A DNA stretch of 64,000 nt from Psoroptes ovis (GCA_002943765.1 PQWQ01000021.1:682001-746000); one strand, 5' to 3'. Numbered from the stretch's first letter, positions 46,489-59,186 are shown. Program-made: numbers and translations. The notes: generated by a model from the sequence alone, not told the origin.

Positions 46489-48166
46489 GGGTCTTCACAG
46501 GCTCGGAATTCTTGAAAACTTGGAAGATTCGGACCCTGGAATCGATGAAATTTCGATAATAAGAGGTGAAACTATGGAATCATATGATCAAAGGCTCAAA
46601 ACGAATGTAAACAAAGCCAGCTGATGATGCATTAATCAAATTTCATTGCTGCTGACTCAGTAATAATAATGATTACTGGCTTTTCATCGCTATAATCAGC
46701 CAAATTCTCTATAAACCAGTCAAACCAGAAATAAAATCAAAAATGAAAACTTAAAGTCAAAAAGCCAAAAAAATTTTGTAAACAAAAACAAAAATTATTG
46801 AAAGTCGTCCTTTATGAACGGGCCATTTTTTCAGTACTTCAAATTTTTGAAAATTTGCCCGCGAAAATCGAGAAAAACAATGACAAACAAAACAAGCAAA
46901 GTGACAATAAGACAAAATTTATTTTCAAAAAAAATCAAATTAAAAATGTAAAATTCGTGTTTGTATTTGTCAAAAAAAAAAATTTTCTCTGTGTAAAACA
47001 CGTGGTGATGAATAATAATCAATTAATTAATCTGATAGCTGCATCATATTGTGAGAGCTTGCATCCGTTATATATATTTATGTAATTGTATAGATATTAT
47101 ATATTATATTATATATAATCTAATCAATAATAATCAATAATAATAATGATTAATTAATAGTAATTAATTAGAAAAATTTTAAATTTCAAAATAAAAACTC
47201 TGCGAAAAGAAAAAAAAAAGAGAAAAAAAAAATTCGAGATAAAGATGAATGAATGAATATAGTGAATATAGCTGTGTGCACGTGCTACCGTTGCTGCCTG
47301 TTGTCGTTTTCCACGTGTTGTTGCTTGCTGCTGCTGCTGATTTTTGTCATTGTTTAGCTGTGTATGTTCATGTAAATGCTTGTAGATGTAAATCAAGAGT
47401 TGAATGGGCAAAATTACGCGTTCAATCCACCACGTGTATAGTTCTCACGATCATTGTGGTCGTCATTGTCGAGCATCATATGTACCGATTCAGCCATTTT
47501 CAGGGGCCCAAAATAAACAAAATGAAAGGGTATAAAAGGGTTGAGGTGTGTGTGTGTGGGTGTGGCAGAGATTATAGTTTGTTTGTATGTTTGTTTGATT
47601 ACAAAATTTGTAAAATTTCGAAAAGAAAAAAAATGAATAAAAGTGATTAATAAAGGTCTTGTCGTCGTCGTAAATTTGAGTAATTTGAAATTAATCCAAG
47701 ATTAATTAGTTTTTGAAATTAATTAAAGAGTTGTCTTCAATTTGTCACGTGATTTTTGAAATTTTTCGCACGTGTCCATCATTTTTCACCGAGTTTTACC
47801 GCCAAAATTGAATTAGTGCAATATGTCATCGTTAAAGGTTACTTTGAAGGTTAATTATAATTAATTAAACAATTTTTAGTGTGAAACAATGAAATCATCG
47901 ATAAATGAATGAATATGTATGTATGTATGAATCGTGTGAATGAGTGTGGTACACATGTAGGTGTGTCTGGGTGTGTATGTGTATGCAGGTACGGTTCATT
48001 AATTTCTGTTTGAAGGTTAATCTTTAGAAACTCTTTTGTTTGCTCATTAAAATAATAGTTAATAAAAAATATTGGTGAAAAAATTGAAGGTTAATCAATT
48101 AACTGAATTAATTGATTAATTAATTAGTCGAAATTTGATTAATTAATTAAAATTTGAATAATTAAT
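46489..48166. other. Interval between AKTIP and adducin
   Basis: 1.7 kb, AT-rich, with an (AT)n stretch near 47,090. CCAGCTGATG at 46618 resembles the promoter E-box. It contains one coding-like minus ORF (47,414-47,497); a 133-codon plus ORF here is judged spurious. Confidence 0.5.
47414..47497 (-). CDS. Short ORF or candidate upstream exon, unknown
   Basis: An ATG opens MAESVHMMLDNDD then NDRENYTRGGLNA before TAA (27 residues). Just before the stop, AACGC|GTAATT could be a donor in phase 2, which would join in frame to AAG|ACCC directly 5' of the AKTIP ATG. The acceptor has a poor pyrimidine tract, so this link is weak. Confidence 0.25.
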   Translation of the reverse strand: MAESVHMMLDNDDHNDRENYTRGGLNA

Positions 48167-51100
48167 TCAATTCAATGTCATTGCATGTTGTTCTTCTTTA
48201 TCTTTTTTCGATTTACGTTTCGAAAAAAATGATAATGAATGTCCTTTTTTCTTTTTCTTTTTTTCATCTTTCATTGGTGAACCCTTTTAAATTGAAATTG
48301 AAGGTTAAAATTGGAGGTTAATTTGAAATAAATAAATAAATTAATTAATCAAAAGGGTTAAAATAGTCAAAACATCAAATTACTTCTCTTGACAAGGTAT
48401 CAGCACCGCTAGTAGCTCCACGTTCCAATGTAGCATGTTTATCATCACCATTTACGTTTGATTCTTCGGGATTCGGATGATTGGAAATTTTTTTTCCAAA
48501 GGTATTCAAAGGGTTGAAGAGGTAATCAAAGGGTTAAGAGGGTTGTACAGGTTCATAGAAGGGTCAGGAAGAAAAGAAACGAAAAAAAATTCGAATTAGA
48601 AAATTTTGAATCAAAGAATAATCAGTCCAAAGATTACGTAATTTAAGCTGAAATAATGATTGATAAATGTGAAATACCCATTAACCCCCACGACCCCAGA
48701 AGGTCATTGTTAATCCTTTATACCCCCTTATAAAACATTGAGAAAAACTTACGTGATCTTTGCGGTTTACGTTCAGATCTGAAACGACCACGGGCAAATA
48801 ATTTATCTTCGGTGGCTTTTTGTTTTGGTTTAGTTCATTCATATGGTGTATTTTGGAGTATTAGTAAATCACACAAAGGTATATCATACAAGAGCAAAAT
48901 ATTGGTTATATTCGCATGACAAACACAAATAAATCAAACATTTTAAAAAAATAAACAAAACATAAAGCACATTCCATATGATTTGTCAGCAGCAAATGAT
49001 TGAATTGAATTCATTGATTAGTGTTTGAATTGAATTGGTACATGCAAAATAATAAAATAAAAAAATTGAAAAATGATTAATTAATGAATAATTAATTATA
49101 ATAATTAATCGAATAAATAAATCAAAAATCAAAACAAACATAGAAATTCGAGTAAATAAATGAAGGAAAATTAATGAGAAAAAAAGACGGAGATATGGCT
49201 AGTAGTAACACGTGCAAAACACGTGCGATAAAAGAAACAAAGTAATAATTAACGAATCATGCAAGGTTAAAGAGGTTATTAATTAAAAATTAGTAAAAAT
49301 GAATTTCACACGGATGCAAGTTATTTGCATATTTAACCACCGATGATAAGTGTTTGTTTAAATTTGAAAAATTGACTCAATAGTACTGATGTTGATTTTG
49401 TGTTATTTGATTGAAATGAAAATAAATTGAAGCCATTCATTCATTCATTTCTTACCTTTTTGACTTTGACTTGTAGGTTCAGAATAATCAGCTTCAGTAT
49501 AAGTGGCTTTAGATTGTTTTTTGGTTATTTTGGCATCGAAAGAGTTAATAGAAAGAAGTTATAGCCCAAGATTATCGTCATGAATAGTATTTGAAAGAAT
49601 TTGGCAAGAGGCAATTTAAAAAAGGTAGGGTTAAAGAGAGAGAAATAAGAAAATAATTAAGAATCAAACAGTTTAAGGTTAATAAGTCAAGGTTTATATT
49701 TTTGTCAAAAGAATTCATGGAAACCTCCAGATATAACCCTCAGAAATAAATGAAAAGACACCCGAAATAATAGAAAAGAACAGATGAATGACCCCGCAAC
49801 ACCCACACACAAACAAAGCCCCCGAATATAGAAAGTACAGATAATCGAATTTTTACTTTCGATAAAATCGATTATTTCGTTCATTACCTTTCAATGCTAA
49901 TCGAGCCGAATGGGATCTATGTACGCCTGTTCCTCCTCCTCCTCTACCACCATTCATATCTATTCCAAATGGCCGTTGGTGGAAAATTGTGTCATTCGAT
50001 CATATGGGCGATTATCAGTGGTAGTGGAAGAATTTCGAAACAAAAAGATTCGGGTACAATTCGATTTTCGAATTCGGGTCAGACGATTCACAAACACATA
50101 ACGATTATTATTGAGGTTAGTGGGACACATAATTCGAGTACAAACCGACAAACAATCAAAGATAATCGATTTATACATTGATAGTTGTTTGTTTGGTTCG
50201 GGTATCGATATTATATCGATATAATCGATTAATTTTTAAATAAATTAAGCAAAATTAATTATGGTATTTAAGTAATCAAAGGGTTATCCAATCGAGGGTT
50301 ACAATTCTTACCTTCTTCATCCGATAATGGTGATGCCGGTGATGTAGGACTAGCAACATCTTGTGAATCTTGTTGTTGTTGTCGTTGTTGCTGCTGGGCA
50401 TATTGTTGCTGTTGTTGTTGTTGATCGAATGATGCAAGTGGTTCATTCATTAAATGTTTCATTTTTTCTGGAATATCAACTATGAGGTATTGAAAGGGTT
50501 AAAAAGAGGGTTAATTTCAAAATTCAAATTTCAAGGGGGTGTCCGAAAAGTTTTGTCCGATTTTCAAGCATTTTTCCATTGAAAAATACGCCAGAACTTT
50601 TTGGACAACCCTTTGAAAAAAATCCACAACTAACCATTTTCACCACGTTGTTTACGTTCGATTAGTGTACGATATTCAATCAGTTCTTCTTCAGTCACAT
50701 TATCGAATGGATTCTTGGCATATGCTGACCGATAAACAGTAGCGTTGTGTTGATAATCACGTTGTATAATGCCCTTGCTGGCAGCGCCAACATAAACACG
50801 GCCACCATCCACTGAATCACCTGCTTGTGCTGCACGTCTTGCATCTTCCCAATTTGCACCTTCCAATATTAGACTTTGTGGTCCGCTTGAAATCATATTT
50901 TTCATACGGATTTCTTTCATCTGAAATTCGAAAATCGAATAATTAACCCTTTCATTGATCACCTATAACCCTTTTACGTACCTCTTTTTGTTTACGCTTA
51001 AATTCGGTCGGATCACCACCATTGACGCCCACAAATTGATTGTGGCTTTCAATTTTGACCGGTGTACTATGGTTCGGTGATGTACCGTCTTGGACCCACT

Positions 51101-52697
51101 GTTAAAATTCAATCAAATAATTAATCAGTCAATAAATCACCAGGTCAAACTATAACCCTCAACTAACTGACCTTTGTAATTTTTTTCGGATCCATTGTAC
51201 CAGTTTCTAATACTTCAACTTTTTGATAACTATTCGGTGAATTGACCCAATTCAACTTGTCTTGTGTCCGCTTGCCTTGTACAAGCTTGCGCAGCGGTGA
51301 CAACCATTTATCTTCTTCAAATTGTCCAGTATACGATGTGGCCGATGGTGGTACTTCGACATCGGATCGTGGCCGTGTTGATTCGGCACGCAGAAGCGGT
51401 TGCCGATATATGTAACCGGTGCGGAAACCCTTTAAATACCGAAATAAATCAAATCGAATTAAAACCAATTCAAACTGCGCAAAATCATAAAACTTACAGC
51501 ATTATCCAGCATACGCATACGTGCTTCAAATTCCAAATCCCATATTTTCCATTTTTTCGGTTTATGTTTATCATCTTTAGCCTGATTATTGTTATCCAAA
51601 CCTTGAACCGATGCTCCAGCATCATCACGTAGTACTTTTTGTACTTCTTCAAATGTTTCTTGTGGTAATAGCTGTATGTTATCCATACCAACTTGCGCAA
51701 GCCGTATTTGTGTTTCACAAGCTAATACTAAATTATACATAAGAAAAAATGCTTCTTCCAACGATTCACCACATGTAACTACACCATGATTACGCAATAT
51801 CAAGACCTTATTACTAGGTCCTAGATTTCGAACAATATCCGCTCGCTCCTCGGGATTAACCAGCAGGCCACGATAATCATGATAGCTTATGTGTCCTAGG
51901 ACACATGATTCTTGACAACAAAGCATAAGGCCTTGTTTCATGGCCGATACCGCAACACAAGGTCCATAATGTAAATGAATGATTGCATTAATATCGGGAC
52001 GTGCTGCATGTATGGCCGAATGTAGCACGTAGCCGGCTCTGGGTTAATCAAAATTCAAATAATTAGAAAAATCCCAATTAATCAAAAGAACTTACTTATT
52101 AAAAGTAAAATTTGTCGACCCTGGATCCACAACATTACCTTGTAGATCGACTTTTATCAAAGATGATGCCGTCACTTCGTCATATTGGAGTCCGAATGGA
52201 TTCAACAAAAAATGTTCTTGTTCACGGCTAACACGTACCGTAATATGATTATATATTGACATTGACCATCCATAAAGATCGACCAGTCGATATACGGATG
52301 CAAGCTTACACCGTAACAATTTTTCACCTTTAGCATATTTAAGGCCATCAACACCACGTATGTCATTTATGGGTGGTCCAATATTACCAAGTCGTAGGGA
52401 TCGATTACTGGAACCGGGCATCAACAATTCGGTTACTTGTTGCAGTGCTGACAGTGATGCTGGGATGTAACCATCGTTTAGTTGGGATTCAATGATACGT
52501 TCCAATTCTTCCCGGAATACTTGACTATTCAAAATGACATCGACCCTACGTCGGCGATCCATTTCTTTCATATCTTGTTCGATATCAGGTGGACGCATCA
52601 TTTGACGCTGGGTTTCAGGGTCATCTGGATCAAATTCCCCATCTTCCAGATGATTGTTATGGTGATTATTCATAGCTGTTTGTGTCTGCGTAGCCAT
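48167..52697 (-). CDS. hts: Adducin (Hts-like), spectrin-actin cross-linker
   Basis: Adducin caps actin and recruits spectrin at the membrane skeleton. Eleven minus-strand exons keep frame and give 784 residues (human alpha-adducin 737): 52096-52697, 51498-52038, 51172-51429, 50982-51098, 50635-50920, 50312-50479, 49888-49959, 49456-49506, 48753-48815, 48384-48463, 48167-48283. The head is the inactive class-II aldolase fold (GEKLLRCKLASVYRLVDLYG, then EQEHFLLNPFG, VTASSLIKVDLQG, VLILRNHGVVTCGESLEEAF). The neck follows (MRMLDNAGFRTGYIYR, SDVEVP). The tail has GPQSLIL and a Gln-rich exon 6. It ends in a Lys-rich MARCKS-related segment (KKKKKKGHSLSFFSKRKSKK), the site of calmodulin/PKC control in relatives. 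Small exons 7-9 all enter and leave in phase 1, so each can be skipped without a frameshift. A degenerate MITE-81 sits in intron 5. Confidence 0.93.
50532..50615. mobile_element. MITE-81 copy 18 (degenerate) in adducin intron 5
   Basis: Left GTGTCCGAAAAGTTTTGTCC, right CCAGAACTTTTTGGACAACC. The terminal TTAGG is lost at both ends, suggesting an old insertion. Confidence 0.6.
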
Positions 52698-52960
52698 AAT
52701 TCACATATGTTTTTGGTGTACAAAGGGGTAAATGTATGTATGGTTGTAAGAGGTGTAGACCTTGTTATTTTTGTATTTATATGAGTTATATTACAAATTG
52801 ATAATAAAATGAATGTAACGTTGTTTATGAAACTTTTGATTTTTTTGAATATTTATATGATACACGGCAGTCGAAATAGCGGAATTCGGGCAAATTTTCG
52901 TTGGTTGAGAGTCGCTGAATCGTTGAAGTCAATGATTGAATCAATCAGGTGAGTAGTAAC
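52698..52960 (-). promoter_or_regulatory. Adducin upstream region
   Basis: GTCGAAATAGC at 52870-52880, followed by GGAATTCG, repeats the word found in the Gemin2/UPF0598 promoter. No TATA box is evident. 5' UTR exons cannot be placed. Confidence 0.45.
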
Positions 52961-53549
52961 CAAACCAAAACAACAGAAATACAGGTGTTTAATGATATCA
53001 CTGAATAATCACACACTGAATACGCAAGCTTTTGAATTTGTGTTGTGTCACCTGTGTCGAAATAGAAAAAAAAGACAATTAATAAGTAATTCAATGAATT
53101 TTTGAAAAACAAAGTAATGAACAGTGGTTCTCAACCAGGGCGCGCACAAGCGCATACATGTGTTAAAATAGGCGCCAGCGAATTCACTAAGTGGCCTCAA
53201 ACCTCTCAAACTATTCGCACCTGGAGCCAGCCACCACCACCATCACACATGTTCAATAGCAACCACCATTGACCATCACAGGCATCAATTTTCACGGTTA
53301 AATTCAATGATCATGAATTTTTCAAAGGCTCAAATTACAAGTATGACAATGCGCAGCTGGCCAGCTGCGCGACAAGCGTGAAGTTACTTGGTTGAAATTC
53401 ATTTGAAATTAGTCAAATGAATTTGATTCATTGAATTTCAATGAACAACGAGTGGGTTGCTGCTCAGCTGGGTGAATACATCATTGATCATTCAGAGATG
53501 ATCATATTTAAATCAATTGAATTACTTCCGTGTTATTTGTAAAGGTTAA

Positions 53550-53698
53550 CCCTTAGCACTCGAGGCATTTACAGCGCAAACGAGCCAGCAGCTCGACGAT
53601 TTTTCACATTCATGTAAAATGTGGTGACTGAGGAGCGCCTATCGAGTTGCTGCATTACATCTTATGGTGAGTAATGCTCGTCGCTCGAGTTTTAAGGG
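53550..53698. mobile_element. piggyBac-like MITE copy 2
   Basis: 149 bp flanked by TTAA (53546-53549, 53699-53702). It is the reverse complement of the 11,553 copy: CCCTTAGCACTCGAGGCATT, the AGCAGCTCGACGATTTTTCA block, and AGCGCCTATCGAGTTGCTGC all recur. Two independent positions confirm the boundaries. Confidence 0.85.
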
Positions 53699-55410
53699 TT
53701 AAAACATATGCAAATTACCTTAAAGGTAAAAGGTGTTAATGCGTATAGATTCACAAGATTTGAAGCCAAGAGTCATCAGCAAGCTATGAAGCTTACAGCT
53801 GATTACGTAAGCCATTGTGACTGAGGCTATTGAAGCTACAAGGCTTGCGTGCTTCGCAATCAATGAATGGATCAATAATTATGAAATTGTGAAACGATTC
53901 ATTCATAAATCAAGGTAATTGAATTGATGAATGACTGGAATAAATGAAATTAATCAAAGGTAAAGCAATTAAATTATGAAACAAACAATTATCCAATAAG
54001 GTTATGCAATAAATCATTGCGAGGGATAATTAAATACGTCTTCATCTCAGACCACGAAACTGCCACGCAACGTATCTAATCCTGCGTGCTAATTCGTGCT
54101 TAATTGCCCGAGCGATGATTGGGCTTAGCCCGTATTACACACGAGTACTTTATCATTTTGGACTAAAACAAATGAACGACGCAAGGTGACACCTTCATAG
54201 GTTTCAAAGGGTCACTAGTAACCATCCGCCTTACCTCAAAGACACTAAAAATTCATGGCAATGATAGTAGCCACCGGTCATTAAGAGGACAGTGACAAAA
54301 TGAGGCCACTTACACGAATTGCACATCAAGTGCTGCACACAAAAATAGCTGGCGCAGTTAGTAAGTGAGTAAATGATTATATCATCTTTGAAATTATCTT
54401 TTTTCTTTTGTTCAACGAAAATTTTCTCAGAAAAAAATGATTAATAAATTAACAAATTAAATCATTCACAAATGAAATTACACACTCATTTTCATAGGAA
54501 AATTTCACATAGAAACACATTAACAAAACACAAACAAATCATCATAAAACCACTGATATCATAACTACCACTGGTGAATCACTGTGAAATGTAGGTCGTT
54601 GCCGTCATTCATTTTAATAGTTGCAATATTCATTCAATGAGAAAATGAAACCGAAAATCCACAAACAAAGTGACTGATGAGCACTGGTTTACTGGTTATC
54701 AAGCGAATATGGAACAATTTGGAACAGTTATTATATAGCAGTTTATACATTTGATTGTTTCAATTGTGACTAATCATCAATGATGATGACTAAACTGACA
54801 GCAACCAAGAAGATCCGTCAGTCGCCCAAAATCGTCTGGTTGACGAATATTCATGGGGGGCTGGCCCCAACATTGAGACCAGTACGAGCATTTGACATGT
54901 CTGCCGCCGCCGACCGACTATTTCGAAATATTTTGACGCATTATGACAAGTTTGTTTATTGTTGGTGGCCACGAGTTTCAAGTAAACAAATGAAGTAAAC
55001 AATGAGTTAATAGACTCGTGGACTCGTAAGTAATTCACTTTTCAAAGTGCAAAGTAATTAAATAACTTGCGCAACAGAAATAGCCACGTGCAGACATTCA
55101 TTAATTGCAGGTGAATGAGATCAGAACACGTGCTCGATTTGGCTGCTTGGAAACCTTTTGCTTAGAAACGTCTCTTGCGTGTAGTCAAGGTAACTGTGCA
55201 AATCAAGTAAATAACAGAAACAAAATTAAAATAGTTATGAGTCTTGAGTCTTAGTGGTGTTAGCCGTAATTTTTTCCACTGTGCAAGAAACTTTGAAAAC
55301 TCTAAGGTTTCGAGAACCTTTGAAAGACTAAAAGGTTACAACCTTTGAAAAAGGTTTGAAAACTTTTCAATTAGGGGAAAATTATTTGCATAAGTAACAA
55401 ATTAAGAAGC

Positions 55411-55438
55411 TTTTCAAAAGGTGGCAACCTTTTGAAAA
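55411..55438. repeat. 28-bp inverted repeat with N4 centre
   Basis: TTTTCAAAAGGT-GGCA-ACCTTTTGAAAA: 12-base perfect arms, the longest-armed member of the AGGT-N4-ACCT class. A second member lies 80 bp to the left (55,333). Confidence 0.88.
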
Positions 55439-56925
55439 TATTTATTTTACAAAAATTATCATTTCAAATTTATCAAAAAACAAGCAAAAATACAAATTGC
55501 AAAATTGGCTGCGCAAGCTATTCAGCTTGTCATTGGCTAACATTTGCGTCTCTAATTTCTCTATCGTCCATCGCTCGAACATATAATTATCATTTCGTTC
55601 GTTTACTGCTTTTGCTGCTGCTGCTGTTTGTAACCAAATGATTAAAGATAGTCTAAGATCAATGGTTGATAATCATTAGTGATGATTATAATCAATGAAG
55701 GTGCAAACTGTCGAAGCCCGAACGAGCTGCGCCAGCTTCGTAGCTTTAGAGAGTAGCGAATTTAGCCAAATGCCACAAGCAACAAGCGCAGCAATTTTTT
55801 TACACGTTTAATTGCTGGTGGATTATTCATTACACAAACGGATAGACGACAGTAGACATTCATTATGGATGAATGAATGAAAGCAATGGTCAATTGGAAG
55901 CATCATTGATTGCATCCCCAATTGAATGAATATATTAAATTAAATTCCATTCAAATTTCATTCATTGAATTTAATTGAATGAATGAATGAATTTGCTACA
56001 AGGACATGCTGGATGAATGGAAATGAATGAATAAATATTTAAATTTAAAGAGTCAATTTTCGTACAAATTAAATGATTTTTTCATATTTAATGAACGCAA
56101 AACACACCTGTAAATACCTTTATTGAAACATACCTGTTAAAAAACCTGTACCTGTTAAAATGAGCATGGGAAAATAAGTGAAAATCAACGGAATCAACCA
56201 ATCACCAATTCAATGCAAAACGAATAAATGAAAACCAGGGAAATGTTCCAAAAAAAAACCCTTTGAAACATTCGAAACGCAACAAGTTATCACCCCATTA
56301 ATTCACTCACTGGCTTAAAAGGATTAGTAGTCTTGAATTTTAAAAATTAACAAATGTCGTCACACTGCCAGAAAAACACTGCGAGAGATACACCCGCACA
56401 CATCTATACACCCTCACACAAAGGACACTGTAGCGATCATTGAATCAATCATCAATAACAATTCAATTAATTCATTGAATTAACAGCCACAAATACTTAA
56501 CTCAAAGGTTAACTAATGCTTACCTGTGTGTGCACTATGATTTAATGAAAACAATCGAAATCACTAAAATCATTCACAAATAAAGGTACAAAGTAAAACA
56601 TCAACAAAACACTGAGCAAAGCTTACAAAGTTTTCAATTAAATCAATGATGACAATCATTGTGACATCGAAACATCAATCAAAATTTTAAAGATTTCTGA
56701 GAATGAGATCTGGGTGTGTGTGGCAGTGTTAATGTTTGATGAACACAAACATATGAATATGGTAAATACACATGAACACTATGGTAAATCAAACCACACA
56801 ATTGAATACAAATGATAAATACAGACGGATTCAGATTTCGAGTTCAGCAGAAAGAAATTAATTCGACCGGCAAACAGTCAGCGAACGGGTTTTCTCGTTT
56901 TGATTTTTCTGCATTCAACTTGCTC

Positions 56926-56946
56926 TGCCCGAGTGAGACTCGGGCA
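56926..56946. repeat. GC-rich mini-hairpin copy 2
   Basis: TGCCCGAGT-GAG-ACTCGGGCA, the inverted orientation of the 34,601 copy. Confidence 0.8.
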
Positions 56947-57209
56947 ATTTCCATTGAATCAACGAAGACCGCGACAGCTTCGGTGGCAATTTTCAAAACA
57001 AAACGCTTCGACTGCTATGCCGGTCATATTTGATTCATATTCAAAATTGAATTAATCATATCAAATGAAATGATATGATTTTTATTGATTCAAATGACAG
57101 TTTTGTTTTTCGTGAATGATAAAATTCAATGAAATCTTCTCCCCCAGTCAAATCAAATCTTATCTTTGATTGGTTGATGTTGGCGGTGGTGGTGGATATG
57201 GAGAAATTA

Positions 57210-57290
57210 TTAGGTTGTCCCATAAGTTCTTGCCATTTTTTTAAATTTATTTTTATTCGAAAAACGGCAAAAACTTATGGGACAACCTAA
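57210..57290. mobile_element. MITE-81 copy 19
   Basis: 81 bp, CCCATAAG subfamily, with an interior TTTTTTTAAATTTATTTTTA between GCCA and CGGCA. Confidence 0.87.
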
Positions 57291-57920
57291 TAACCGGAGT
57301 CAATTATCATACAGATATCACTCGGATATCATCCATACACCGACACATATTCATTCAGCTAAATGGTCTCGCCTAGAGGATACATTGGTATACACTGGTG
57401 GTGGATACATGTGTAATAATGATGAACTAATTCAGCTTGTTTTTCGTTTTTGGGTGATCTTTAGACCTGGGCGTTGTATGTTGTTGTTGTGTAGTGCATA
57501 CTAATACACGTATGAATCATACTTGTCACTGCTGCTGCTGCTGATTGCATGCAGCATCAGTCAATCAGAAACAATCAAAAATCGATTATTCGGTTGATTA
57601 AATCCAGGGTGATTCAAGGGGCGCAGCTTGCGGGTAATTTTATCCCAGGGTAGAGATTGAGGAATTGCCCCGCAAGCTTTAAGATCGATTTTGACCTATC
57701 GATTTCTCTGATTTCGGATTGAAATTCGATATAATCGATTTTTGATATCTCAGATCGATCTGATATCGATTTGAGATATTTGATACACCTCGACTACACT
57801 TGTACGCTGGATGTAAGAGGTAAGAGGAGTAGATGATGACTAATTTCACCGAAATTTAGCTGGTGTACATCATGTGTACACGTACTCTTGTGATAAGGTT
57901 AATCCTTCTTATTCTAGGGA

Positions 57921-58071
57921 CAGTGGTTCTAAAACTTATTTTGGCTCCTTACCCTCTCCCTTGGAGAGGTTCATTTGTGAATTTTGGACCAACGACTTTG
58001 ATCAAAAGCTTTGGAAAAATCAGTAAAATTAGTAGAATTAGGGGTAAACAACCACAGTTTAAGAACCACTG
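57921..58071. mobile_element. hAT-like MITE copy F
   Basis: Ends CAGTGGTTCTAAAACTT and CAGTTTAAGAACCACTG are inverted repeats; 151 bp. The terminal sequence differs from copies A-E after TTCT, so it is a separate subfamily. Confidence 0.7.
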
Positions 58072-59105
58072 TTCCTTAGAAGAATAACCTTCACAAATGA
58101 GTAAATAATAACCTAAATTAGTCTTCCTCATCCTCATGCTCATCATTCAAAGTAAAATTTAAAATAGACTAAATCAATTATCAACTTGTAATGATAACAC
58201 TCCTCATTTCTTTTCAATTTTTCAATGACTTTGATTATCATCGAAATTTGATCAATTTTTGAAAATAATTAAAGCTTAATTTTCACAATTTTTAAAAAAA
58301 TAATGCTCACCCAATTAAACAGAAATTTCTGAGAGTGTAAATAAGATGAGTTGAATAATTCGAAAATCGAATGTTTGAGGCAACCTAAGAATAATAAAAA
58401 TTGATTCGAAATGAATTAAATTTGATTCAATTTAAACTGAGACACAAACACACACATATGGATGAGATTATCCGTTGAATTAGTTGATTTGTTAAGGTTT
58501 AGCTGAGTTCATAGGTTTAGAGCTGTGATTTGATTCGAGTTGAATTTGAAGATTCACAAAAATTTCATAATAAAGCATTCGAAATGAGCATAACACTTTT
58601 AAAAGGTTATAACCTTTGAAATTACGGGTGTTGAAACCTTTGAAATTTTAGGCTGAAAGAAAATTTCCGAGGAAAAAAATTGAGGAATTTTTTGCTGGAA
58701 AATTTCTGGAATTTGAACAAAATTTTTTTTCGAACGAAAAAAAAAATTCTCACAAAAACAAGCGGGTTAAAGATGCCACGGGTATTCAACAATTCTTTTC
58801 CAAATGCTGCTGCTGATGCTGCTGATCAATGAATATCACTGTTTCACTTTGAACAATTTGAAGATGTGAAATTGCTCAATTTGTTTATTTTCGTAGAAAT
58901 CAAAACGAAAAATTCTGAAGAATTTTTAAGAAAAAAAAAGGAAAAATTTTGAAACAAAATACAAACATGAATCAATAACAACAAACAAACGAAAACAAAA
59001 AAAAAAATTTCGAACAATTTTTTCGATTGCTCAAACAATTGTATGCGAAATAAATGGTTCGAGGTAGTGGCATAGCTGATAGTTGGAACTTTGATGAAAA
59101 AAATA

Positions 59106-59186
59106 TTAGGTTGTCCCATAAATTCTTGCCGTTTTTCGGATAAAAAAAACAATTATAAAACGGTAAGAATTTATGGGACAATCAAA
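59106..59186. mobile_element. MITE-81 copy 20
   Basis: 81 bp, CCCATAA subfamily with matching changes in both arms: CCCATAAATTC left and GAATTTATGGG right. The right terminus is eroded to ATCAAA. Confidence 0.8.

Noticed and set aside
47249..47650. 133-codon plus ORF between AKTIP and adducin
   Set aside because: Cys/Val-rich translation of simple-sequence DNA, no family resemblance, and the opposite strand has a more coding-like segment.
53122..53136. Solo hAT-like end CAGTGGTTCTCAACC
   Set aside because: No partner inverted end was found within several hundred bases, so it is not called as an element.
54780..54998. 72-codon plus ORF with GC-richer composition
   Set aside because: No family resemblance, both strands open, no splice partners found; left as unassigned non-coding.
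56812..57033. 73-codon plus ORF
   Set aside because: Its middle is the GC-rich mini-hairpin; no relatives and no splice structure.
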